From: Tharpella sp964457755
Lineage (GTDB): Bacteria; Desulfobacterota; Anaeroferrophillalia; Anaeroferrophillales; Tharpellaceae
Assembly (NCBI GenBank): GCA_964457755.1
Contig: CAYWGC010000007.1
Span: 1 to 64,000, forward strand
Direction: 5' to 3'
DNA: 64,000 bases
Part shown: positions 52,811-59,877 of the stretch, one piece after another
How positions within the stretch are numbered: the stretch's first letter is position 1
Layout of the letters: the number at the start of each line of letters is the position of its first letter
Position numbers and translations under genes: made by a program
The notes under the pieces: model-generated
Told to the model about the DNA's origin: nothing
What the model saw: the letters and a program-made list of their open reading frames with translations, nothing else
The model's database searches: none

Positions 52811-52883
52811 TTACCCACAGACCCACACAGACAAAGGCGGACAAAATACTTTGACGTCTGTGTTTGTGTGGGTCTGTGGGTAA
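52811..52883. repeat. Long inverted repeat, 19-bp perfect arms
   Basis: ttacccacagacccacaca at 52811-52829 and its exact inverse at 52865-52883, with an imperfect centre. It lies in the 169-bp gap between two TPR genes. It looks like a dispersed intergenic repeat and could act as a hairpin in the transcript. Confidence 0.8.
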
Positions 52884-52932
52884 TCTGTGACTTGAATTAT
52901 TATGGAATCTGGCTGGTTCCGGCTTGTCCGGG

Positions 52933-53616
52933 TTAGGATTTTGCCAGATTTCGCAAATTTAATAAACGCTCTTCAGCCCAAGGTTTAAAGTACGAATTCT
53001 GCAACAGTTGGATCATGTTTTCGTAGATCGCTACAGCTTTTTCCGGCTGATTACTTTTTTCGTAGCTGAGTCCTAGCAGGATATAGATATCTTCGTTGAT
53101 AAAGCTGCGTTCGGTCTGCATCTTTTCCAGTATCGAAATTGCTTGGCTGAACTCATTTTGCTGAAAATGGATGGTGGCCAGTCCCAGTCGTTGCAGGTCT
53201 TTAAGGTGGCGATCTGATACTTTATTACTGTTTTGGTAGAGTTTGGCGGCTTCGCTTAGGTCGCCGGCCCGGTATTTCTGGTTGGCGTATAGGTAGCTGG
53301 CAACTGGAGCGGCTATGGTAGTTTTGTATGAAGTGATGAGTGCGTCTAATTGTTGGTTGGTGTTGGTATCTGCCTGGGGTGAAGGATTGTTCAGGGAGGC
53401 TATAGCCTGGTTTAGCAAGAGTTGAGCTGAGTGGTTGCGATCGCTGTTATACCAAAAGGCTCCGATTGCAGTCGCAGTTACCGTAACTAAGATTACGGCA
53501 GAGATCGAGATCAGTTTTAGATGCTTTTTGCAATAGTCGAGGACTGTGTAGGTGGTTTTTATAAAGGCATCGGGTTCGCGTAATTCACGGCGTACGGATA
53601 TTTTTCCTTTAGACAT
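52933..53616 (-). CDS. Membrane-anchored TPR protein, YfgM-like
   Basis: 227 residues. A basic N-terminus (about 35 residues) is followed by one membrane helix (about 36-56), then TPR-like helices facing the periplasm. This is the layout of YfgM, an ancillary SecYEG-associated chaperone. Similarity is architectural; the repeats AAKLYQNSNKVSDRHL and YILLGLSYEKSNQPEKAVAIYE are generic. Confidence 0.75.
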   Translation of the reverse strand: MSKGKISVRRELREPDAFIKTTYTVLDYCKKHLKLISISAVILVTVTATAIGAFWYNSDRNHSAQLLLNQAIASLNNPSPQADTNTNQQLDALITSYKTTIAAPVASYLYANQKYRAGDLSEAAKLYQNSNKVSDRHLKDLQRLGLATIHFQQNEFSQAISILEKMQTERSFINEDIYILLGLSYEKSNQPEKAVAIYENMIQLLQNSYFKPWAEERLLNLRNLAKS

Positions 53617-53700
53617 TTTGCGTATTTTCCTTGCCCGGTTAAGGCGTGATTTAGGGGCCTTAAAAAACTCTAGATTTGATCCTGAATTAGAGTTTCTGAT

Positions 53701-53748
53701 TATGAAATAAAATTAATAAAGCACTGAAAAAGCTGATTTTATTTCATA
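53701..53748. repeat. AT-rich inverted repeat, 13-bp arms
   Basis: tatgaaataaaat and its inverse flank a 22-nt centre. It lies in the 382-bp gap 53617-53998. The gap also holds a terminator (53868-53902) and a repeat element (53943-53974). A 27-codon ATG frame at 53784 is too short to support. Confidence 0.5.
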
Positions 53749-53867
53749 TCCAGACCCTTTACCACAGGAGCGCAAATGAATCAATGAAAATCGCCTTCGT
53801 AGATGGTTATTGTTCTCTGGTGCGGCTAGAAATAGTTCAATTTGTTAGTTTGAGTATGAACTCATAA

Positions 53868-53902
53868 AAAAGCCCAACATTTTAAGCAAATGTTGGGCTT
53901 TT
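53868..53902. terminator. Bidirectional-looking terminator
   Basis: A perfect 15-bp stem (aaaagcccaacattt and inverse) with a short loop and A/T runs on both sides. It is about 97 bp beyond the end of the minus-strand gene at 53999-54532. Confidence 0.85.
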
Positions 53903-53942
53903 GCGATCTTAAACGTAACTACTTAGCTATCGCTCCCAAACT

Positions 53943-53974
53943 ATCAGCAATGACCCTGTTTGTGAGGGCGAAGC
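53943..53974. repeat. Copy of the dispersed intergenic repeat
   Basis: 53951-53974 matches 19828-19851 at 21 of 24 positions (TGACCCxGTT..TGAGGGCGAAGC). The preceding bases, read inversely, match the start of the same element at 19754. Confidence 0.6.
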
Positions 53975-53998
53975 GATGTTTAATGCGATTAGATGTCT

Positions 53999-54532
53999 TT
54001 ACTCATCATCACTTTTTTGGGGTGCCGCTTTTTTGGCTGCGGTTCGCCGACGTGGTGCTTTGGGCTTGGCCTTAGCCTTTACTGCGCTTGGATCCGGGCT
54101 GGCAACTGTCTCAGCTGGTTTTTCAGCTTCTGGTGCAGCCTTTTCCGGTTTGACCTCGGGGGCTTCAACTTTTTCTCCGGGTACTGCTTCAGCCGGAGCT
54201 CCGGTTTCCGGGGTTGCTTCTTCATCCTGACAACCACAGCAAGTCTCAGCTTCTTTTAGCGGGCTCTCGGCTTTTATCTCATTGATCTCATCAATTATCA
54301 TCTCTTGTTCCTGATCAAGATCAGCAATGGTCAGGAGGAGTTGGGAGATTTCATCCTTTTCCCAGATGTCTTCATCTTGCTGCAGGGCCTTGAAGATGTA
54401 CACTCTTTCGCCTAAGTGGCGTAGTTGTTGTTTGCGGCGATTGCTGATAGCCATGAGTTTGGCTTTGCGGCTCCCCAAACGGCACAGTTTTCCGACCTGA
54501 TAGTTGATGTTTTTGAGTGTTGAGTTGGCCAT
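53999..54532 (-). CDS. Unknown protein with helical core and histone H1-like basic tail
   Basis: 178 residues from the ATG at 54532, after a strong AGGAGGAA. Residues 1-95 are helical (coiled-coil-like LLTIADLDQEQEMIIDEINE). A cysteine pair cluster (CCGC, about 100-103) follows, then an Ala/Pro/Glu/Lys-rich linker, then a basic tail (KAKAKPKAPRRRTAAKK) ending in an acidic SDDE. The tail resembles the H1-like tails of bacterial nucleoid or ribosome-associated proteins. I recognise no family for the core. Confidence 0.75.
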   Translation of the reverse strand: MANSTLKNINYQVGKLCRLGSRKAKLMAISNRRKQQLRHLGERVYIFKALQQDEDIWEKDEISQLLLTIADLDQEQEMIIDEINEIKAESPLKEAETCCGCQDEEATPETGAPAEAVPGEKVEAPEVKPEKAAPEAEKPAETVASPDPSAVKAKAKPKAPRRRTAAKKAAPQKSDDE

Positions 54533-54725
54533 GCTTTTCCTCCTGAATATTAATTTGCGTGTATAGCTAGTGAAAACGATAATGCTTGTCAAGGTTTTTT
54601 TTGGTTTTTTTGGGTTGTTTTTTATTTTATTATGTGTAGAGTAGGCTTGAAAAACCTAGGTGACACATGAGGTTGGTTTTTTGTAACCTTAAAAAAGTTT
54701 TGGTCCTAATAAGTGTATCTTAAAT

Positions 54726-55511
54726 ATGAGTAGTGAATCATGGATTGTCATTCCCGCTCGTTATCAGGCCCAGCGTTTTCCTGGAAAACCTTTGGCTTTG
54801 CTCCATGGTCGGCCGATGATTGTCTGGGTTCTCGAAGCTTGTCAGAAGGTTGAGCTGGCCAGTCAAGTCGTAGTTGCAACCGATGATCAGCGGATTGCCG
54901 AAGTCGTCAGGGCTTATGGCGGCCGGGTTGAGATGACCGCAAGCCACCATAAGAGCGGTAGCGAAAGATTGTCTGAGATTGCCCTTCGCCACCCACAAGT
55001 CAAATGGTTTGTAAATGTTCAGGGCGATGAACCGGGAATTGATCCTGATTTAATCGAGCGTGTTCTCTGCCGGCTTGCCGAGAGGGCTGATCCTGACCGG
55101 CTGGTCTCGGCAGCGAACTCTCTCCAGGATCCCGATGACTATAGCTCTCCTCATGTAGTCAAGGTCGTAGTTGATCTTAAGGGTAAGGCCCTCTATTTTT
55201 CACGTTCTCCAATACCTTTTTACCAAAATCAGAAACCGGTTCTGGAGGTTTCGGGAGAGGGGCGTTCGGGAGTTTTGCAGCATGTTGGGATTTATGGTTA
55301 TAGTGGTGAATTCTTACGAGGTTTAAAGTATCAGCATCCTGGAGTTCTGGCCGCCGCTGAGAATCTAGAGCAGTTAAACTGGCTTGAAAATGGCTACTCA
55401 ATTGAAATCCTTGAGTGCAAATCACCTTGGTCGGGGATTGATACCCCGCAAGAGCTGGAGCGTTTTGCCGCAAAATGGCCGGGAAGGGCAAAAAGGCTGA
55501 AGGATGAATGA
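54726..55511 (+). CDS. kdsB: 3-deoxy-manno-octulosonate cytidylyltransferase
   Basis: 261 residues. It activates Kdo as CMP-Kdo for LPS inner core. IPARYQAQRFPGKPLA opens the nucleotide site; VATDDQRI, VNVQGDEPGIDPDLI and HVGIYGYSGEFL follow as in KdsB. The HNH gene is 20 bp downstream. Confidence 0.96.
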   Translation: MSSESWIVIPARYQAQRFPGKPLALLHGRPMIVWVLEACQKVELASQVVVATDDQRIAEVVRAYGGRVEMTASHHKSGSERLSEIALRHPQVKWFVNVQGDEPGIDPDLIERVLCRLAERADPDRLVSAANSLQDPDDYSSPHVVKVVVDLKGKALYFSRSPIPFYQNQKPVLEVSGEGRSGVLQHVGIYGYSGEFLRGLKYQHPGVLAAAENLEQLNWLENGYSIEILECKSPWSGIDTPQELERFAAKWPGRAKRLKDE

Positions 55512-55531
55512 TGAAGGATGTTTAGACCCCG

Positions 55532-55816
55532 ATGAGTGATTGGATTGAGATGGAAATTGATGACGTTCATGTCAAACGTGAACGTGAAAAAGCCCGGCAG
55601 CTGCGCAGCACTCATTTTTGGCAGCGACTTTTGAACAAGGGTATATGCCACTATTGTGGCAAACAGTTTTCGGCGCCGGACTTAACCATGGATCATATTG
55701 TGCCGCTTTCTCGCGGCGGTCGCAGTGTTAAAGGTAATATTGTTCCTTGTTGTAAAGATTGTAATAATAGGAAGAAGTACAAAACTCCTGTGGAGATGAT
55801 TTTGGAGGATTTATAA
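55532..55816 (+). CDS. Small HNH endonuclease
   Basis: 94 residues. A Zn-binding CHYCGK and CCKDCN pair brackets the HNH core MDHIVPLSRGGRSVKGN. This is the small single-domain HNH family related to McrA-type nucleases. The next gene starts at the base after its stop. Target and role are unknown; it may be housekeeping. Confidence 0.9.
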   Translation: MSDWIEMEIDDVHVKREREKARQLRSTHFWQRLLNKGICHYCGKQFSAPDLTMDHIVPLSRGGRSVKGNIVPCCKDCNNRKKYKTPVEMILEDL

Positions 55817-56239
55817 ATGGGACGAGTTGTAAGCGAAGCAGATATAGAAGTGACGGTAACCACCGAGCCTTTTGCCGTGACTGAGATCTATTCTCAATTT
55901 ATTGGGAAGGAGAGTGTGGCCACCGGAACTGTGGTCATGCATCATGGGCGGGTCAAATATCCGGGCAAGGTACTCCCCGATTTTCGGGTGGTCAGTCTTG
56001 ATGCTTTGGTTGATGATGTTTGTGAGGGTTTGCGGACTATTGCCATTGATGCCGCCTGGCATTTTCTCCTGCATCGTATTTTCATTCAGCATCGTTTGGG
56101 ATCGGTTGAGCGGGGTGGTGATGTTTTGCTGGTTATCTGTTCGGCGGCGACCCGTCGCGATGCTTTTGAAGCCTGTGCATGGATCGTCGATGAGATCAAA
56201 AAAGAGCAGCTCATCGCTTTGCGTGAACTGCCTTTTTAA
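55817..56239 (+). CDS. MoaE-like protein (molybdopterin synthase large subunit homologue)
   Basis: 140 residues. The second half has the MoaE pattern: IQHRLGSVERGGDVLLVICSAA, then TRRDAFEACAWIVDEIKKE. The first half (EIYSQFIGKESVATGTVVMHHGRVK) fits more loosely. In MoaE the C-terminal region carries two catalytic lysines; the first may be the Lys of EIKKE, while the usual FWKRE is replaced by IALRE, so the second is missing. It may be a divergent MoaE or an inactive relative. moaA and moaC are at 25 kb; no moaD is in the window. It is converging on a gene that ends at 56240. Confidence 0.7.
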   Translation: MGRVVSEADIEVTVTTEPFAVTEIYSQFIGKESVATGTVVMHHGRVKYPGKVLPDFRVVSLDALVDDVCEGLRTIAIDAAWHFLLHRIFIQHRLGSVERGGDVLLVICSAATRRDAFEACAWIVDEIKKEQLIALRELPF

Positions 56240-56671
56240 TTAAAATGCTCCCAGTTGGCACGGGGATATTTTGATTTTTAATGCTTCACAGGCTGCTGTG
56301 ATCTCAGTTTTTTTGAGGTTGAAACGGTCAGCAATCTGCCAGGATTCAAGACATGCTAACTTTTGTCCTGTAAGAGCTTGTTGCAGAGCTTCCTGAAGTT
56401 CTGGGCTCGGGGGGGACTGGGCCGCAACTATATTTTTTTCACGGCTCTGGCCAAAAAGTCCGAGTTGGCATCCGGTCAGGCGGAGTCCCAGAAGATCGGC
56501 CGCCCGGCCAACCTCAGCCGGAGAGAGACCTGTGGCTTGTGCCAGTTGATGGGCCTTGGAGCAGCTTAAACGGCCGTTTTGGGCGGTCTCAGTCATCTGC
56601 TGTTTTAACTCTTGGAGAATTGTCTGGTCGCTGTGTTTGGCGGCATAGTTGCCAGTGTCTAAATGGGTCAT
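56240..56671 (-). CDS. Protein with two tandem domains each ending CQLGxF, function unknown
   Basis: 143 residues made of two diverged copies of a roughly 50-residue unit (about 22-73 and 92-143). Each runs: helix with L, then G-x-L-x-C (GRLSC; QKLAC), a helix-turn-helix-like region (AHQLAQATGLSPAEVGRA; SWQIADRFNLKKTEITAA), then a hydrophobic strand and CQLGLF or CQLGAF. It suggests a duplicated winged-helix-like domain that may bind DNA or a cysteine-bound cofactor. Its ATG overlaps the stop of the candidate selenoprotein by one base (TAATG), so the two are coupled. Confidence 0.75.
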   Translation of the reverse strand: MTHLDTGNYAAKHSDQTILQELKQQMTETAQNGRLSCSKAHQLAQATGLSPAEVGRAADLLGLRLTGCQLGLFGQSREKNIVAAQSPPSPELQEALQQALTGQKLACLESWQIADRFNLKKTEITAACEALKIKISPCQLGAF

Positions 56672-56892
56672 TAGTTACTTTCCTTGGTTTTCAGTTGTTT
56701 AGCTTCCGCTTGTTTAGCTTCCGCTTGTTTGTCTTCAATAATACCTTCGGAATTCTGTTTCTTGGTTTTTTTTTGCCCTGCCACCTGGCAGGCTGGTTTC
56801 ATTCAGGTTGCAACACCCATTCGTGGTAAAATGTGGGCCTGTAGTAGATACCAGGCGATGATAATTCCGAGCATTATCAGCAACTCTTTCAT
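56671..56892 (-). CDS. Candidate small membrane selenoprotein with in-frame UGA at codon 30
   Basis: Start ATG at 56892 after AAGGAAAGGA. Codons 1-29 give one membrane helix (LLIMLGIIIAWYLL) and LPRMGVAT; codon 30 is TGA (56805-56803); codons 31-73 continue in the same frame to TAA at 56673-56671. If the UGA is read as selenocysteine, the redox centre is AT-U-MKPAC, a U-x4-C pair just after the helix, followed by a lysine/glutamate/glutamine-rich tail with a repeated KQAEA. A SECIS-like hairpin lies directly downstream. The alternative is two tiny genes of 29 and 43 codons, the second starting at the ATG next to the TGA. I recall, unverified, small Cys-containing membrane proteins in relatives with a similar LP-x-x-GV-x-TC-x4-C ending. 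Confidence 0.65.
56777..56792 (-). promoter_or_regulatory. Bacterial SECIS-like hairpin
   Basis: On the minus strand: CCTGCC (56792-56787), loop AGGT (56786-56783), GGCAGG (56782-56777), a perfect 6-bp GC-rich stem. The loop begins 17 nt after the UGA and has G at its second position. In E. coli fdhF the corresponding loop is AGGUCU, 17 nt from the UGA. A run of nine A follows the hairpin. Confidence 0.65.
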
Positions 56893-56914
56893 AATAATTT
56901 CCTTTCCTTAAAGA

Positions 56915-57439
56915 TTAATCAACCTTGTAAATGTCAATTTTTTTCCGCCCCCACTCTAGGGCTCTTGAGTGAGAATCGTAGAAAAGATCAAGTCTTTTCT
57001 CTCCTTTGATAGCCGAGCCCCGATCTTCAACGACGCCATAGCCATATCCGGGAATATAGAAACGGGTGCCGAAAGGGTGGTAACGGGTGTCCGCCGCCAA
57101 GGTTCCGTCCCTGGCGGCCCAGAGCCAGGGGAAGAAGATGCACCAGGGCTGTTGTAATAGTCCGGGATTGGGCTCCCTCGGTGTGCTGCCGCTGGCGGTC
57201 AGGCCGCTATAGTCACGCCCGCTGGTGGTATAACGATTCCAAAAATCAAGTTTAAGAAATTTCCAGTTTCCCCTCTCCCAGCCGCAACATTGTCCACAGC
57301 CGCAATAGGCAGTAGTTTCATAGCGAACCGCCTTGCCATGGCCGCCACAGTTGCAGAGCGCGAGCAGAATTATGGTTAAGATTATGACTTTTCCGAGATG
57401 TTTGATTATATGAGGTATGGGTGTGTTCAAGGTCGACAC
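56915..57439 (-). CDS. 3D-domain lipoprotein (MltA-like C-terminal fold)
   Basis: 174 residues. The signal peptide ends in a lipobox region (ILLALC). The C-terminus has the three Asp of the 3D domain: VVEDRGSAIKG, KRLDLFYDSH. The middle has conserved Cys and Tyr (TAYCGCGQCC) and FGTRFYIPGYG. 3D proteins cut or remodel peptidoglycan in the manner of lytic transglycosylases. It lies 22 bp upstream of the candidate selenoprotein, on the same strand. Confidence 0.88.
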   Translation of the reverse strand: MSTLNTPIPHIIKHLGKVIILTIILLALCNCGGHGKAVRYETTAYCGCGQCCGWERGNWKFLKLDFWNRYTTSGRDYSGLTASGSTPREPNPGLLQQPWCIFFPWLWAARDGTLAADTRYHPFGTRFYIPGYGYGVVEDRGSAIKGEKRLDLFYDSHSRALEWGRKKIDIYKVD

Positions 57440-57565
57440 GGTTTTCCCTCTTCAAATGGCGCCATTCGCAAACTTCCAAGACTTTTTTGCTTGTTATCGT
57501 GGTTTGGTGCGAGTATTGAGCTTTTAACCATAGAGAAATATGTAGTTATCTGTCAAGGAGATATT

Positions 57566-58378
57566 ATGAAGTTTATAGATAAACTGGAATTGGCCCAGAA
57601 GAAAAATAGGTCGTTGCTCTGTGTCGGTCTTGATCCCTCCCTGGAACGATTGCCGGAGAGTTGTCGTCAGCAGGCGCAGCCTTTTTTGGCTTTTAACAAA
57701 GCTTTGATTGATGCTACTGCCGATTTTGTCTGTGCTTATAAACCGCAAATTGCTCATTACGCGGCCGCCGGGGTGGAGTCAGAACTGCTGGCAACAATCA
57801 GCTATATAAAAGAAAAATATCCTGATATCCCGGTAATTCTGGATGCCAAGCGGGGCGATATCGGCAGTACCGCAGAAAAATATGCAGTTGAAGCCTTTGA
57901 ACGCTATCAGGCTGATGCTGTAACTGTCAATCCCTATCTTGGCGGTGACTCATTGATGCCTTTCTTGAATTATGCTGAAAAGGGAGTCGTCGTTCTTTGC
58001 CGCACATCTAATCCCGGGGGTGGCGATCTCCAGGGGCTTGAGATAGACGGTGAACCGCTTTATCTTAAACTGGCCCGGTTGGCAGCCACATCCTGGAATG
58101 ATAACCGTAATCTTTTACTGGTGGTGGGCGCCACCTGGCCCGATGAACTGGCCCGGGTGCGGGAGGTGGTTGGCGACATTCCTCTGTTGGTGCCTGGAGT
58201 CGGCGCTCAGGGCGGTGACCTGGCAGCGGTTTTACGGGCGGGCCTGGATAGTAACGGAGCCGGTCTGGTGATTAATTCTTCCAGGGGCATTATTTACGCC
58301 GGAGCAGAAACCGGTTTTGCCGAAGCGGCCCGCCAGGCAGCCTTAGAGTTAAGGGATGAGATAAATAGTTTGCGTTAG
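57566..58378 (+). CDS. pyrF: Orotidine 5'-phosphate decarboxylase, type 2
   Basis: 270 residues from the ATG at 57566 after AAGGAG; the frame upstream to 57398 lies over the start of the divergent 3D-domain gene. CVGLDPSLERLP and ILDAKRGDIGSTA hold the substrate phosphate and catalytic Lys-Asp residues, as in the longer type 2 enzymes. It makes UMP. Confidence 0.95.
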   Translation: MKFIDKLELAQKKNRSLLCVGLDPSLERLPESCRQQAQPFLAFNKALIDATADFVCAYKPQIAHYAAAGVESELLATISYIKEKYPDIPVILDAKRGDIGSTAEKYAVEAFERYQADAVTVNPYLGGDSLMPFLNYAEKGVVVLCRTSNPGGGDLQGLEIDGEPLYLKLARLAATSWNDNRNLLLVVGATWPDELARVREVVGDIPLLVPGVGAQGGDLAAVLRAGLDSNGAGLVINSSRGIIYAGAETGFAEAARQAALELRDEINSLR

Positions 58379-58392
58379 GGTTGCTTTTTTTC

Positions 58393-58421
58393 TTGACAAT
58401 GATGGTTTCTTGGGCTAAATA
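58393..58421 (+). promoter_or_regulatory. Strong sigma-70 promoter
   Basis: Consensus TTGACA at 58393-58398 and TAAATA at 58416-58421, spacer 17, about 70 bp before the start of the unknown protein at 58492. Confidence 0.7.
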
Positions 58422-58491
58422 GGATAAAAAAGATCAATTTAAGCTTTATTTAATAATTTTAGTAAACTTTATTTTCCTAAGGAGATTTATC

Positions 58492-58932
58492 ATGTGTATA
58501 GAGATTAAACATAATTGTGTCGGTGGTCATCAGAGTGCTCAATTCAGTAATCTTGATAATGTTTTGCCGGCGACCGTAGTCGACAAGGTCTATTGTCCAG
58601 AATGTTCGGATAAACCGGAATTTGATGCGGCTACCATGCTTGAAGATAATGGTTGGCTGATTGAGTATGATATGGAATTGGCGGTCTACCTGCTGGGTAA
58701 GCAGGGTATCGAGAAAGAGGTGGTGAATCCGGCATATCTGTTCGATAACCGCTACTCAACCTGGCAGGGCATGTCGCCGACCGATATGGCCGAGAGTATT
58801 CGTGAGCGTCAGGAGATTATTGCTCTGGCTAAGGTCGATAAGAAAAAATATTTTGAGACTATGAAGAGTTGGAGCATTGATCGCATGAAGGCTTTTACTG
58901 AAGCGGGTTGGCGTAAAGCCCAGGCGGCATAA
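58492..58932 (+). CDS. Unknown cysteine-bearing protein, own promoter and terminator
   Basis: 146 residues. AAGGAG precedes the ATG. The N-terminus MCIEIKHNC and a CPEC pair at about residues 35-38 suggest a metal site of four cysteines (2, 9, 35, 38). The rest is helical and charged with no signal peptide or membrane helix; segments such as EDNGWLIEYDMELAVYLLGK and STWQGMSP look conserved. A strong promoter, good ribosome site and terminator imply an abundant, monocistronic product. I recognise no family. Confidence 0.75.
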   Translation: MCIEIKHNCVGGHQSAQFSNLDNVLPATVVDKVYCPECSDKPEFDAATMLEDNGWLIEYDMELAVYLLGKQGIEKEVVNPAYLFDNRYSTWQGMSPTDMAESIRERQEIIALAKVDKKKYFETMKSWSIDRMKAFTEAGWRKAQAA

Positions 58933-58966
58933 CCTGTAAACTAATAACTTCTCTTCCTCCCCCTTG

Positions 58967-59003
58967 ATGATGGCGGGTTCGGTAATGCCGGATCCGCCAT
59001 CAT
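58967..59003. terminator. Bidirectional terminator
   Basis: Stem gatgatggcgggttcgg with ccggatccgccatcatt, including G-T pairs, between convergent genes ending at 58932 and 59008. Confidence 0.75.
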
Positions 59004-59007
59004 TGTT

Positions 59008-59877
59008 TCAGCTCAATTTATACAGACTTTTTAAAACCTCATCGATCAGCCATCTAGGGGTTGAAGCTCCGGCGCTGATGCCGATAGTATGTTTGTCAAT
59101 AAACCAGTCGGCCTGCAGATCTTCAGATGTTTCAATATGGTAAGAGGAGGCCTGCTTATCTTTGCAGAGTTCATGCAGACGGTTGGTGTTGGCGCTGTTG
59201 CGGCCTCCGATAATGAGCATGCAGTCACAACTTTGAGCGAGTTTCAGGGCTTCACTCTGGCGATCGCTGGTGGCCGTGCAGATGGTGTTAAAGCAGCGCA
59301 ATTCGCCTTTTATCGAGAGCAGGGAAAGGGCAATTTCGTTGTAGAGTGATTGTGATTGGGTGGTTTGGGCGAGCAGGGCAATGCGTGAATTTTTAGGCTT
59401 GTTTTTCAAGCTCACAGGGATGTCGCCCAAGCTCGAAATTACCAGAGTGCGTTGCGGATCTCCGTAACTGATAAGGCCGGCAACTTCAGGATGGTCGGGT
59501 TCTCCGATGATTATGACCTGATAACCGGCCTCACTCATCTGGGCGACAATCTCTTGTGCCCGTCGAACATATGGGCAGGTCGCATCGATCACAGTTAAGG
59601 TCTGGCGTTGTTTGAGCTCCTGGGCAATTTGTCTGGTTATGCCATGGGATCTTATGACTACAACTTCGTTTTTAAGTTCATTAATATTGTCGGTTTGGAT
59701 AACCCCGATTTCGGCTAATTGATTGACGACCTGGGGGTTATGGATGATGGGTCCTAAAGTGCGGATCTCTTGATCCGGGTATTTTTGTGGGGCCTCATTC
59801 GCGAGATCGACGGCCCGTTTTACACCAAAACAGAAGCCAGCGGTTTTGGCAGTTTTTAACTTAAAATCAGGATTCAC
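59008..59877 (-). CDS. ispH: 4-hydroxy-3-methylbut-2-enyl diphosphate reductase
   Basis: 289 residues, iron-sulfur enzyme of the last MEP pathway step. Three cluster cysteines are visible: GFCFGVKRA, DATCPYVRRAQEI and NTICTATSDRQ. It overlaps cmk by 4 bp. Confidence 0.96.
   Translation of the reverse strand: MNPDFKLKTAKTAGFCFGVKRAVDLANEAPQKYPDQEIRTLGPIIHNPQVVNQLAEIGVIQTDNINELKNEVVVIRSHGITRQIAQELKQRQTLTVIDATCPYVRRAQEIVAQMSEAGYQVIIIGEPDHPEVAGLISYGDPQRTLVISSLGDIPVSLKNKPKNSRIALLAQTTQSQSLYNEIALSLLSIKGELRCFNTICTATSDRQSEALKLAQSCDCMLIIGGRNSANTNRLHELCKDKQASSYHIETSEDLQADWFIDKHTIGISAGASTPRWLIDEVLKSLYKLS

Noticed and set aside
53784..53868. 27-codon ORF starting MKIAFVDGYC
   Set aside because: Too short and lacking a clear ribosome site or known homologue.
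56684..56911. Plus-strand ORF of 75 codons with repeated CLASA
   Set aside because: It is the antisense of the candidate selenoprotein, whose ribosome site, frame and coupling favour the minus strand.
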